Shown here: piece after piece, positions 36,637 through 61,970 of the stretch
Numbering within the stretch: position 1 is the stretch's first letter
Layout: each line of letters opens with the position of its first letter
Origin: Salarias fasciatus
Taxonomy: Eukaryota > Chordata > Actinopteri > Blenniiformes > Blenniidae
Reading direction: 5' to 3'
Length of the DNA stretch: 64,000 nucleotides
NCBI RefSeq assembly: GCF_902148845.1
Contig: NC_043746.1
Span: 20,655,074 to 20,719,073, forward strand
The notes under the pieces: model-generated
What the model was told of the DNA's origin: nothing
What the model saw: only the letters and a program-made list of their open reading frames with translations
Databases searched by the model: none
Position numbers and translations under genes: made by a program

Positions 36637-39174
36637 ATATGTGAAGAGTTCAAGAGGATAACAACAATCAGCTGTGAATCGACCTTTCTGGCCAAGCTGG
36701 ACCAGTGCACCCCAAAACTGATAGCCTTGACCCAATCAAGAGGAGGAGCTGCAGGCATGAAGATAAGACACATTAAGGACATGCTCCTTGAGGTATAATC
36801 AACTTTGTTACAAATAGACCTTTATTTTAGATATGTGTCTGCTAACTGTTTCATGTTGTCATGATTTTGGGTGGGGCTTGCATCTTATTTTGTTTTTTTT
36901 ATCTATTCTGTGAACCAGGACAACATGGTTGAAAAGTGGAGAGAAATTGCCATTTGCTGCCTCATAGTCGATCTTGGAGAGAAGGAAGAGGACCTTTTCA
37001 AACAGTACTGCGTAAGTACTTGATGACACTTGTTTTGAATCTTGGTTGAGTTGCTTGTGTAGCGGGTCCTGGTGGGTGTTCACTATCAGATATAGAGGTA
37101 ATCCTTTGAAAGGAATGACCTGGAAACAGTGAAAGTGTTAGAGAAATCAGCGACACAGGACAACAGTTGCTCATTCTCCATCCATCCAGATTATGAGCTC
37201 GCCTTCACCTGGGCATCACTAAACCTAAACGATTAAAAGATCTAAACAGAAGCTGAAACATGAAAAAACAAAAAAGGAATAAGTTAAAACCTGATTCTAA
37301 CACCTTATTGCTTCTGCAAGGATGTGGAGGAGCTGGACGAAGACCTCTCCATGCATGTGTAACCCAGGTTACCAGGCCTCATGAACAGTCCAGCTCACCA
37401 ATTGATTTATTAGATCAATAAATTAATAAATTCATATTTTTCTTCATGTGACAAATAAGTTACAGTCCTGAATAAATAGTGAATAAATAGGATTTATGGG
37501 TAAAAATCATAAATATGTTAAAAGATTAAAAAGATCAACACAGAGAAGTTTATTTGTTTAAAAAAGAGTATTTTATTTCATTTCAAGTGTGGCAAAAGAT
37601 GTGTGTAAAAGATTCGGGTGACATGAGGAGATGATGTAATGGTGTAACCAATCAGACGACAGCAGGGCGTACGTGCCTGAGAGCTTCCGGTTTTTTCTCT
37701 CTGTCTGCCGCATCGTGTTAGAGGCAGCGCTTGTTAGCTTCTGCTGCAGACTACGCCGGTTTTTTTTGTCTAAAAGAGCCAGATTTTCCAAGTCTAAGCC
37801 ACTTTTATGGTTGGAGCAAAGAGTGGAGCCCTTCTCTTTTCATGGTAGATGAGCGGACCGTGTGGTTAACAACGGAAACGGAGGAGAACGTGAGTAGCAT
37901 TTGGCGTTAGCATTCGGCGCTAGCATGCGGCGCTAGCTCCAGTCATTAGCCACATCCCAGGCTAAGCTGTAAAGGTTACACATTACTGAATCCTCATGTC
38001 ACTTGTTTCTTAAAAGCGTGGATCCTGGACTGATGAGAGCCCTGTATTGTGCCTTGTGCCTGGAGTGTGTGTGAACTGTGAGCCTCTGGTGAGTAAATTT
38101 TGTTGAAGTTAGTCTTATGAATGGAGTGAAATGTGCTGTTTCTGTAAATGTTAATATGGATCAATGAGTTACTTCAATGAATGTGGTGGTTAAAATGTTT
38201 TGTATGACAGTGTTTGTTTACAGTTGCCCTCATTCTGTGTTGTTTTTTTTGAGTGGCAGTAGGAAAAGATAAAAGAGGGAAATGAAATGTTCAACTATTT
38301 TGCTTCATGTTTAAACTCAGAAATGTATTCAGTTCATTGAATTTACAGTAAAAGAAGTGGTTAAATTAATTATAAGAAGCTGTGTTAAAAAGTATTTGCA
38401 TAAGAATGTGTGTTTGTATCTGTTTAAATTTAAAAGTATATTTTGTTTATGAGAACCACACATTGACCCTGTTCTTGGCCTTTACAGGCCGGGTCTTTTT
38501 CTTTTCCTCGTCTTTTCCTTTTGTTTTAATCCCCTTCCTTTGTTATGGACTCCTGTGCTGACCTTGAAGAAATCTTCTACTGGGGACTCATCTTGTGTCT
38601 GTAAGGTAACACGGGACCTCAGTGGTTGTGGCGGGCCAACCCAAGGAAAGAACCAGAGACTCTGATTTTGATAGAAACTGATTTATTTGCGGATCGTGGG
38701 TCATATTTCATGTTTGAAGAGCTGAAAAGCAGAAAGAATTGTTTTGTTGAATTTATTTTTTTTTTCTTCTTCTTCTTCAACTATTCTTGTTCAATACAAT
38801 CATTTATCAACTTATCTTTGAAGTGTGTGAAGTTCTTTATTCCGTCACTCATTGCAGTTTGTCAAGCCTCCCTTTCTCCTGTAGCGACCTAGAACCTTCT
38901 GATACTGGTCCGTGAGGTAATTGATGCATTGATGGAAAAAATATCTGTATCTCCCAGTTTTTACCACTAACAGTTAGAGCTGAGGCAGGTTACACATGTG
39001 ATGAAGATTGCCATCATTGGTAATGGACATGCAACCATCGTCAATGAGGGAAACAAGATCCTGCAGGGGATTGATGTCGCCAGATCCTGTGCCTTGCTCA
39101 TGGGAATAATCTATGCTCTTAATCTTCATCAAGACCAATCTTCAGAGCAGAGTTCATCAACCTTGCTTGAGTGA
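36637..39174 (+). CDS. SAMD3-like uncharacterised protein, C-terminal exons, possibly carried by a transposon
   Basis: Four consecutive phase-0 exons with canonical GT-AG borders stay open: 36637-36792, 36919-37011, 37321-37356, 38989-39174 (stop 39172-39174), about 156 codons. Exon 1 reads ICEEFKRITTISCESTFLAK then LDQCTPKLIALTQSRGGAAG; exon 2 has EIAICCLIVDLGEKEEDLF; exon 4 has KILQGIDVARSCALLMGIIY. These match, from memory, the C-terminal part of the large teleost family annotated as 'sterile alpha motif domain-containing 3-like'. The end (LHQDQSSEQSSSTLLE) is shorter and unlike the usual YALNL-YPK-TFEVFQK tail, so this may be a decayed or variant copy. If exon 3 is not spliced at GTGTAA it stops at once (TAA 37360-37362). 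An upstream start was not found; candidate 5' exons end at about 35446 (GTAAGT) and 36535. Function unknown. Confidence 0.5.
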
Positions 39175-39305
39175 GATGCTTACATCACAAACACTCACAC
39201 CTGCTTGTTTTTTATTTCTGCCTGTGTTCTGTGACGGTGTTAGTGTATTTGCTGTTTGCACTTGTAAGGATTTATTGCCACTAAGGATTTATTGATGTTA
39301 ACTTT

Positions 39306-39311
39306 AATAAA
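39306..39311 (+). terminator. Poly(A) signal of the SAMD3-like unit
   Basis: AATAAA lies 132 bp after the stop of the SAMD3-like reading frame. Confidence 0.5.
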
Positions 39312-39513
39312 TGTTTCTTATAAATGTGATTATTTCTGTCTGATTTTTTCTTCATTTTGAGCAGCAGGAAAGAATTCCTTAGCTGCTGGCCAGTTGCCGT
39401 GTTTTGACATCCCCTTCATGTTTGTAGATACGCCTAATACAACCGTTCAGAAGGTGTTTGTCATCTTCTTGCTGTCAGAGCTATTTTCCCTCACGCTTGC
39501 AGAGATCAACTGA

Positions 39514-39860
39514 ATTAAGTTCAATGTACTAAGAAATGTGTTTTACTGTGGCCAAAAAGCTTCTTCAACTAACTTAAAAGATTCTATTGGATCAACTTAA
39601 ACATTTGCATCCATGTTGACAATTATTAAATTCAGTGTACAAGAAATATGTTTCATTGTGGCCTAAAAGCTTCTTCACCTTACTTAAAACATTCTATTGG
39701 TTCAACTTAAATAATTGCATCCATGTTTATAATTATTAAGTTCAGTGTACTAAGAAATGTGTTTTAGTGCGTACTAAAAGGTAATTCAACGTACTCAAAA
39801 AATTGCTTTGAATTAATGTAATTATGCCAGCAATTGGTTCAACTTAAAAATTCTAGTGGA
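39514..39860 (+). repeat. About 110-bp imperfect tandem repeat
   Basis: Units begin ATTAAGTTCAATGTACTAAG at 39514, ATTAAATTCAGTGTACAAGA at 39625 and ATTAAGTTCAGTGTACTAAG at 39735 (periods 111 and 110). Each carries AAAGCTTCTTCA-like, TTCTATTGGTTCAACTTAAA and TTGCATCCATGTT blocks. The third unit is partial and diverged. Confidence 0.8.
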
Positions 39861-39992
39861 AAACGTTAACACAAGTTTTTGTGTTGGCACAGTGCTTTAT
39901 TTATTAGAGTGCACTGTCACTTTCTCTATTGTGAAACATATAAAGATATAACTAATGCCTTTATATTTTAATCACTCACTGTCATTAATAGA

Positions 39993-40026
39993 ACTATCTA
40001 TCTATCTATCTATCTGTCTATCTACC
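39993..40026 (+). repeat. (TATC)n microsatellite
   Basis: About eight TATC units with one interruption. Confidence 0.9.
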
Positions 40027-40030
40027 CATC

Positions 40031-40842
40031 TATGGGTTATTCTTTAAATGCGGTGCCTTTTGCGTTCCCAGCCTAAATCCAGCTGTATTTTATGAAAATA
40101 ATAGAATTAAAAAAACGTTCTATTTTAGTGAAATTTAAATTTCACCAATTATCTTTTAAAAGCACAAGGATATAACTCATAAAAGTTTTTTAAAATACCA
40201 GTTGAAAAATTAAAAATGTGCTATTTTGCCATGTCCCCAGTGCCCTTTGCACTGTTTCGTTCAAGAAAATTATGTTGTTGGGTTTTTTTTCCCCAAAATA
40301 TTTATGGATATTTTTATTCAGCTATAAAGGGTTCTTTATATATTTGATAATTTCATCAGCAAAAAATTATATTTTTGTCCAAAATTGCAGTTTAATATTT
40401 GTCCCTGGATTTAGTGTCGACCGTGTTATCCTAAGTTACTGTACATTTAGAAGGCTCCACCCACCTCATCATGATGCAATCTTTTGATGTGATGTCATTC
40501 CAGAGGAGGGAAATTCAATAGTGGTAAGATTACTCACTTTTCTTTTGTTAATTTTATTATAGTTACTCTTTTATGATGAAGATCTAATGTGGTCAGTCAT
40601 AAAATGTCCACCGTGTTATCCCGTTTTCATGAAGAAAATTATCAAATATCATAATTTTAAAAGGTTCCTGGGTAAAAATGTTGGTTTCTTGTCAACTATC
40701 CAAAGTCCTGTTAGTTTAAATGCTAATGAAGCTAGGCTGAAAGCTATTTTTGTTGTAAAATGTCCACCGTGTTACTGTCCATCGTGTTATCCTAATTTGG
40801 ATAACACGGTGGACACCTTCATAACACAGTGGAATGACCCAA
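40031..40842. mobile_element. Candidate short inverted-repeat element with CCGTGTTATCC palindromes
   Basis: The left border GGGTTATTCTTTAAATGCGG and the inverted right border GGGTCATTCCACTGTGTTAT share a loose end. In between, the word CCACCGTGTTATCC or close variants occurs at 40420-40432, 40608-40622, 40763-40774, 40780-40792 and, inverted, 40799-40814 and 40820-40832. The last copies form a hairpin with 16-nt arms (15 of 16 paired) and a 6-nt loop. No transposase was recognised; a plus-strand ORF (40587-40859) runs through but looks like chance. The family is unknown to me. Confidence 0.4.
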
Positions 40843-40859
40843 ATCTTTTCAGAGTATAA

Positions 40860-42023
40860 TTTCAGTAAGTATAATTTTTTTCCTCACGATTTTGAGAAAT
40901 CATGTTAAATATGAATAAATGGAAGGAACAACTATAGTTATTTTTCTAAAACACACTTTATTTTTTATCACCAACATATTGTTCAGAGTGTAATGAAAAG
41001 GAATCATTTTAATAATAATCTTTGCGTTGGAGCAAATCATTGAATGTCATAACAGCAGCAGACCCTCTCATTTGAAATGACAAGGTTCTAATCAGTATAA
41101 CAAATATCATCCTTTTTATTGGCTGTAAATTCAAACACATTTATGTTGATATTTTTTAATGAACAGTGTGGTTTAATGGGATTTATCGTCTAATACTTTG
41201 AAAGAGAAAACAGAAAAGTAATCATGTTGACACCAGACAGCATATTCTTCGTAGTTCATATTCTTCATACCTGCAGTGACGGCTCCTTCATCAGACATCC
41301 TGCAGGAAGCAACAGAGACGAGAGACAACTGGAGCATTAAAGAAGGTCTCCCAGCAGGATAAACCGAAATCAGATCAACTAGAAAGTGGTCCAGGGTGAC
41401 TTGAACCAATCCTTACTGAAAGCTTTATTAAAAACAAAAAATAGCAGTTTTATTCTCCCACACTGAAACTTGGATTTGGTTCCACGTGAGAGGACCAGGT
41501 AGCTGAAACTCTAGATCTCATTATACTTAAGCAAAATCTACAAGGCCCCAGTAAGCAGCACTCTGACATCTTAACAATTATTTTTAAGATATGAAGGAGC
41601 CTGGTTGCTGGGATGTCTCACATGTGCTGTTCTCTCTTTGAATGGTTTATCAGCCTTATTTCCTGTGATTTTTCTCAAGAAGTGAAGTTACTGTCTTTAT
41701 GCAAAGGCACACTTTTAGAACTGAACGAAATGTAAATTACAGTGAGAATATAAGCTACAGTCAACAGCTGTAAGTGACCTTTACCTGAACATATAAGAAG
41801 AAAACACTGACATTACTGCTGTGCTGCTGCTGTGTTTGATAATGAGTCTGGGTAAGATTCCGCTCAGCTTATAGGAGCTCACATTACTGAACATATTCTA
41901 CATTGCAACACTATTTCAGATATGAAAAATGCTGCAAAGTCAGAAGAGAAACGGTTGATCACACTGAATATTGATTTGACCTAAACGTTGCCATTATCCC
42001 TTCTTTGACTCCGTCTGTACATA
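40860..42023. other. Intergenic DNA, nothing recognised
   Basis: AT-rich sequence without coding or repeat signal that I can identify. Confidence 0.4.
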
Positions 42024-42027
42024 TTAA

Positions 42028-42888
42028 AGGGCAACTTCGGTTTTTTGACATCTGGACCTTATTTATAGGTGTGTGCATGCTCATATACTCACTCAGACAA
42101 ACATCGTGCAGCTCGGAGTCCTTCAGAAGTTACTAAGATCCAACCGATGTAGCCGCACTTAGCGGGGGCCACGGCAATGGAGCTTCAGAGCGGGACATAA
42201 TCTCTGCAAAGTCGCTCATTTCGGCTGTATTTTTTCCTCCATCGGCGCTGGGTTGCCTTTCGGTCGGAAGAGGGGCCTCCGGCGGTGTCATGCGGCCTGG
42301 CTCGGAGCGCGCATCCGTCGGGCGGCGGAGATCTGGATTCTCCCGCTGAGGACAGAGCTCCGGCCGCGGCGCGGCTGGGGAGCGGAGATACGCTTCCTCC
42401 CGGCGAGGAGAGACATCCAGCGGCCCAGCGAGCCGTGCATCTTCACCGGTGTCCGGAGCCTCCGTGGAGCAGCTGAGGGCCATTTTCCAACTCGGCCCCT
42501 GGAAGTCAGACGCCGGGGCACCGTGACAGCCGAGGCCGACTCAAAGTGCCTCTCTGCTGGGGAGAAGAGCTCCGCAACGTTCCCATCTGAGCTAATTGTG
42601 GCTAAGTTAGCGAAAACTGTCAGCTGACTCACCTGAAGACGGTAGACATGCTGACTTTATGATAACACTGGCGATGGATGAAGAAATACAGCCGAAATGA
42701 GCGACTTTGCAGAGATTATGTCCCGCTCTGAAGCTCCCCTGCCGTGGCCCCCGCTAAGTGCGGCTACATCGGTTGGATCTAAATAACTTCTGAAGGACTC
42801 CGAGCTGCACGATGTTTGTCTGAGTGAGTATATGAGCATGCACACACCTAGAAATAAGGTCCAGGTGTCAAAAAACCGAAGTTGCCCT
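42028..42888. mobile_element. Foldback MITE-like element with about 220-bp terminal inverted repeats and TTAA target duplication
   Basis: TTAA at 42024-42027 and 42889-42892 flank an 861-bp unit whose ends are AGGGCAACTTCGGTTTTTTG and its complement. The inverted arms run from about 42028-42246 and 42669-42888 with few mismatches. The core (about 42250-42660) is GC-rich and unlike the surroundings. A TTAA duplication plus a TTAAAGGG start is typical of Kolobok/T2-type non-autonomous DNA transposons. No transposase was seen. The high similarity of the arms suggests a fairly recent copy. Confidence 0.75.
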
Positions 42889-43309
42889 TTAACTCATTTT
42901 CACTTGAACTTGCTGCAGAACTGCGATTACAATTTTCTTTAAACAGTTTTTTAGGATTGTAGTTTTAAGAATAACAGAGACTAATGCAAATGTTAAGATA
43001 ATGTTTAGGATAAAACCAAAAGTATCTGAGTGAAGACAGTGCTGAGCGGAGGAGATGAGCTTCTTAATGACAGTATTTAAACAACAATCTTGGTGCTCTG
43101 ATCGTGAAACTCCCTGCACCCCAGAAACGAATAATTAGACCCTCATGAGCTCGACTGGATGTTTGTCTTGTCGAGAGCGCTTCATTTTTTGGAGGACTGT
43201 CATCGAGCTCTTGTCATTCATCTTCAGTATCAGTTAATCTAATTTAAGCTGGAGCTGATCTCAGCTGACAGTAAATTCAGACTAGAGCCTCTGCAGGCCA
43301 AAGTCTGTC

Positions 43310-43312
<3 letters not shown>

Positions 43313-43351
<39 letters not shown>
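43313..43351 (+). repeat. (GA)n microsatellite
   Basis: A GA run of about 38 bp, followed at about 43365-43455 by a piece of the common teleost dispersed repeat (GTCGCCAGTTAAGACAG ... ACATGCAAACTCCACACAGA). Confidence 0.9.
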
Positions 43352-43353
<2 letters not shown>

Positions 43354-43585
43354 CCACAAACACTTACAGGTACATTTAGGGTCGCCAGTTAAGACAGTGA
43401 GAGAAAATGAACACCATGCATGTAAAGAGAGAACATGCAAACTCCACACAGAAAGTCAATCAATTCTTTTTTTTATATGTATACCCTTTGTTTTCTCAGT
43501 GAAGTCTCGATTGTGTTTTTTTGTTTTTTTTTCTGAACTACAATGATGATTCAGAAATAAGCATGTTTTCATCTTCAGTGCTTAT

Positions 43586-43591
43586 TTTATT
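43586..43591 (-). terminator. Candidate bend4 poly(A) signal
   Basis: AATAAA on the minus strand, 1.47 kb downstream of the bend4 stop. The sequence between (43592-45065) is mostly single-copy looking and fits a long 3' UTR. Confidence 0.4.
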
Positions 43592-45065
43592 CAACATAAA
43601 TTAAAAAAAAAAAAAAAACAGAAACCGTTATATCCGTAAAAATCCGACTGATGCTTCACAGTGTTGATAACAGCCACTTTTGAGGGTAAAGGAGTAAATA
43701 CAAACCAACGCTCACATTCAGAACAGCAACACAACGACAGAATCCGACTGCTTTAAGGTTTCTGTGGCACTTCTCTACTTGGCTTCTTAAAGAGGGAGAC
43801 ACCTCGCACGATAACTGTACTTTATATTACACATTTACACAGCACTGTCGACGTGGCGGTGTGGTACATTCAAACGCAGGAAACAGGGCGACGGAGCGGA
43901 AATACTGAGCGACGATTCAAACAAAAAGCTGAACGACAGAAATGATTAAACTCGGCTCAGGAGCATCTCGCTGCAGTGAGACGCCTGAAAGTGCAAATAA
44001 GAGTCCAGAAAGGGAGAAATGCTCTTGTTTCTTTTAGCCATCCAGATAAGAATTTATACATAAGAACTTTAGTTTGAGGCAGAAACACTTTTTGTTGGTT
44101 TTCTAACAGACTTAAGGCATTTTCATATGGGAGCTACCTTGAACTGGAAGCTTTGATACACGCTGACATCAAAATGATTATTGAGAGCTTCGGGATTTTC
44201 TTAAAAGTTTTCTTATTTTTCTGGCACCTCCACAGTCGAGTGCAAGTGTGAACAATAATTTAATTATATAGAATCTGCATTAGAATGCTGCCACAGTCTT
44301 CATGTGAATTACAGACAATTATTTAACAGTTGATATGTCACAGATAAAGACGAGGAAAAGTTGTTGTGCTGCAAATTAAACAGCAATTAGTTCAAAACAT
44401 GGCGCAGATGCTTGTGTGCCTCTTTTAAAGTGATTATTTCCACACAAATACTTTGGGAATTGGACAAAAGAAGCTGGACGTGAGCTTAATTTCATCAAAC
44501 TTTCTTTTTTTTTTTTTTTTTACCTAAAGTGAGATATAAAACAGGGCACATCAGAACTGATTGAAAACGACTGAACGTGCAGAGCTAACGTGAACAGAAC
44601 TCTCCTCAGAGGCACTCCTGTAGAAGAAAAGGTGCTTCGGCAGTGACGAAAAACAAAACATCTAAGTGCTACTTTCCAGAAGGAACGCGTGCAGAGGCAG
44701 AGATGGACGGAAGTCTGTGATTGTGGCCATTAAATCAAACCATTTCCCCGATGATGGAAACACAAAACAACCGTCAGATGTAGTGACACAGCATGAAACC
44801 ACAGAAAGAGGAGCTTATGGAAGACTCAAACTGGAAAATTTAAAGAGTCAAACTTCTGAACAGACTAAACTTCAGGTATAAAAATGGCAATAAAAGCTAT
44901 AAAACTATCAGAAAAAGAGGACTGTCGGTATACTTCTGTGATAAACCTCTGGAATGTTTTCTTCACTGTGTAAAGTGACAGGATAAGGTCTGCGTTTTGG
45001 GATATGTTGTTGTACAGCTACATTTCAAGCATTTAACAGTGGGTTTGTTTATTTTCCGTCCCTCT

Positions 45066-59268
<14,203 letters not shown>

Positions 59269-59667
59269 CAGAGCAACCGGGGGGGGCTTACCAGCTCTTT
59301 AGGACACGAGCTGGTGAGGACACACACACAGACACACACACACACAGCTGGAGAAGCAGAGCTGAAGCCTGATGCTTCAAATTCAGTGCACTTTGGCACC
59401 ACTGAAGACCTCGCTGGTGTTTTCAGAGGGGATGTGGAGGAGCCATCATCGGACCTGAAGTGTGTGAGACTTTGTTAACAGGGACGTAATGGGATTGTTT
59501 TTGTTTCTTTTTAGACAATCGAATGAGACACGGAACATGTATGGAGCAAATGTGAACTTTTTCTGTTGTACAGACATTTCACCCAGATCAGGGTTTTATC
59601 GTATTGGTTCCTTAATTTACAGTCAATAATGTCAGTAACTTGCGTGCACTGATATATGTAAAAGTTT

Positions 59668-59673
59668 ATTAAA
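59668..59673 (+). terminator. Candidate shisa3 poly(A) signal
   Basis: ATTAAA lies 400 bp after the shisa3 stop, at the end of a plausible 3' UTR. Confidence 0.4.
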
Positions 59674-61117
59674 CGACATCCAAGCCAAACGCCGTACGGC
59701 CGTGAGTGGGACGGTGGGGGACGGGGAGAGGGGGGAGGAAACCGGAGCGGAGCTCACTACCTGTCGCTCATTCTTGCGCCAGACTTCCCAGCAGGAATGC
59801 GGCGCTGAGATCAGTCATTGTCAGTGCTCAATGAGCGTGGCGCCGCCACAGTGTTAGAAACAACTCGCCCCAGAAATAGAGGTTTGGGTTGCAACCCGGC
59901 AGGTATGGCAGAGTCCCAACAAGGCCGGCTCTGTTTTTTAAGGTTACCTGACTGTGAAATAGACTTGGCCCGTCGGCACGAAGGACGCTCGCAGTCTTCT
60001 TCGCTAAACAGGACGGGAGTTATTTAATTCCTCGCAGATGCGCCGACTTGCTCAGGTGCTGTTTATACTGTCAGCCTGAACGTCAGTATCGCGTTCCACA
60101 CTGATTAGAGACGTTTCTAAATCATTCGGATGGGCCGGATTCTTTACATCTTCGCCAAGATTAAAAGAAGGGAGGGGAAAAAAAAAAGTTTCCAGCTTCT
60201 TTTCCAAGTTATCCTTAAAAGTATGATCCAGGTTATAAACTCCAGATACTGAATGTTTGTACGTCAAACAGTCATGATTCACTTCTGTTTTTGGACTTTT
60301 AGAAAGCCATTTCAAGAAAAACGAAAATCATTCTTACTCGATAAAGACATCAAAAACACACTTAAATTATATCTTTGATAGGATTTTTAAGAAGTCAAAC
60401 ACAAAATCTACGATTATAAGCAGTGTCAGGATAAGAGGCTTATACACAGTAAGCGTACGACTGCTGCTTTTCACTTTTCATTTCACCTTTATTTAACCAG
60501 GAAACCCCTTTCAGATTAGGATCTGTCTCCCAGCGGAGGCTCGGTCAGCGTACCGGCAGCTTTAAGCGACTTCTTTATTTGGTTCCTCTGTAATCAGATA
60601 CAATCACAGGCTCCTCTGCTTCTTAGCAAATGTTTGTTGGAGCGAGAAATTGCACCGGCAGCCATCGCCTGTAACCGGAGACGCGTCAAACCCACAGACG
60701 GCAAAAATATTGAAAACTCTGAGCGGATTTTGGAATAATCTTCATGATTACCGACAAATTGTGAAGTCGGTGAAATCTTTAGATGGGAACGATTTGAAAA
60801 ACAGAATCTTTGATATACTGATTCCTAAGGAAAACGGCTCTTTGCTGAACTGAGTCAACAGGAACCGGCTGGGAAGGATCCCAGGAGCAGAAATCTGACT
60901 GAACTCCACAATCATAACACATAAGGACTGAATATCTTGTTGTTATTCATTTGTTTGTCCTGTTAGCAGTCACAGTTGTCCCTGCCTTTTCCTGTTTACA
61001 TTTTCTGCCCACCCCCCCCCCCTCCTCCCCCCTTCACATACACACATATGGATCTGCGCACACACGGGGAAAACAAATCAGCCCAGACGTTCACGTTGTT
61101 CCTTGATGATTGTAAAG
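59674..61117. other. shisa3-atp8a1 intergenic DNA
   Basis: The two genes are convergent here. A fragment of a common fish repeat (CCTTTATTTAACCAGGAAAC at about 60486-60505) is present. 59700-60060 is GC-richer and may be regulatory. No gene was recognised. Confidence 0.45.
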
Positions 61118-61906
61118 TTTATTTCAGTAGTCCTTCATGGCAGTAAAAGACAACACTTATAAGTTTTGCAGTCCCAACATGCAGAACAATCATTGAACAA
61201 AATGACAGAAAAAGAAACAAATATTGGAAGAAAAAAAAAGAAAAGAAAAGTTAAAGGTGCATTTTTTTTCCTCTTTTGTAAAGTGATCAACACTCGAGGG
61301 AGAATCAAAGTAGTACAGTTAACACTTCAGAGAACAGTTTGTGTTTTCCATTCATGCAGCCGACGACCTTCACAGACAACGACGTGTGTTTTTATGTTTT
61401 TTTCCCGGAGAAAAGAAAGCAACAGTCCAGGCCTTCCACGAGGACGACATTCACATTCAGCTGTTTGGAAAGTGTTCGACGAAAAGTTGACAACCGAGCC
61501 GAGTTTCCACGCCGGAGACCGGCGTGAAAAAAAAGTAAAGGATAATCCTAAAAACGCAAGAGAGCTTTCCCGTGAAGCAGAGGTACACCGCGTGAAGAAA
61601 ACAAGTTACAAACATGAACGACCGGAGAGAAGAAATCAGATAATACCAGAAGTCCACAGCTGGAGAAGGTACATGGAGTGCATTGTGCAACATCTCCTGT
61701 CGGAAGCAAGCTGAGCATCGGAGGACCGCCACGGTCTGGGCCGGGCCGGGCCGAGAGACCGGGTCCGGGTCCGACCGCCAACACACACACACAGTCACAC
61801 CGGACGGCCACGCTCCCGTGTTCCCGTATGGGCCATGCATCAGCACACAGTAATACACCATAGCTATACCTGGAGTCGTGCAGACGGACAACTGGAGCAA
61901 GCGTCA

Positions 61907-61970
<64 letters not shown>

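Larger units (their letters stand above)
35091..39911. mobile_element. About 4.8-kb segment bounded by short inverted repeats (CACTCTAA ends), transposon-like
   Basis: The left end reads CACTCTAAAAACTAATTC; the right end, read inward on the other strand, is CACTCTAATAAATAAAG (first 8 bases identical, good similarity to about 11-12). Sequences starting CACTCTAAAAA with nearby 'TTCAACTTAAA' words are a very common fish repeat family, from memory. The flanking dinucleotide CA occurs on both sides, too short to call a target duplication. Inside lie a spliced SAMD3-like reading frame (36637-39174), a poly(A) signal at 39306-39311, and a 110-bp tandem repeat near the right end. A further CACTCTAAAAAC at 36075 could be an internal or nested end. 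The superfamily is unassigned. Confidence 0.45.

Noticed and set aside
40587-40859. 90-codon plus-strand ORF across the CCGTGTTATCC cluster
   Set aside because: The repeated CPPCYP peptide is just the translated DNA motif.
42253-42627. 124-codon ORF in the core of the foldback element
   Set aside because: Arises from GC-rich DNA; overlapping ORFs are open in other frames and on the other strand, and no protein features were seen.
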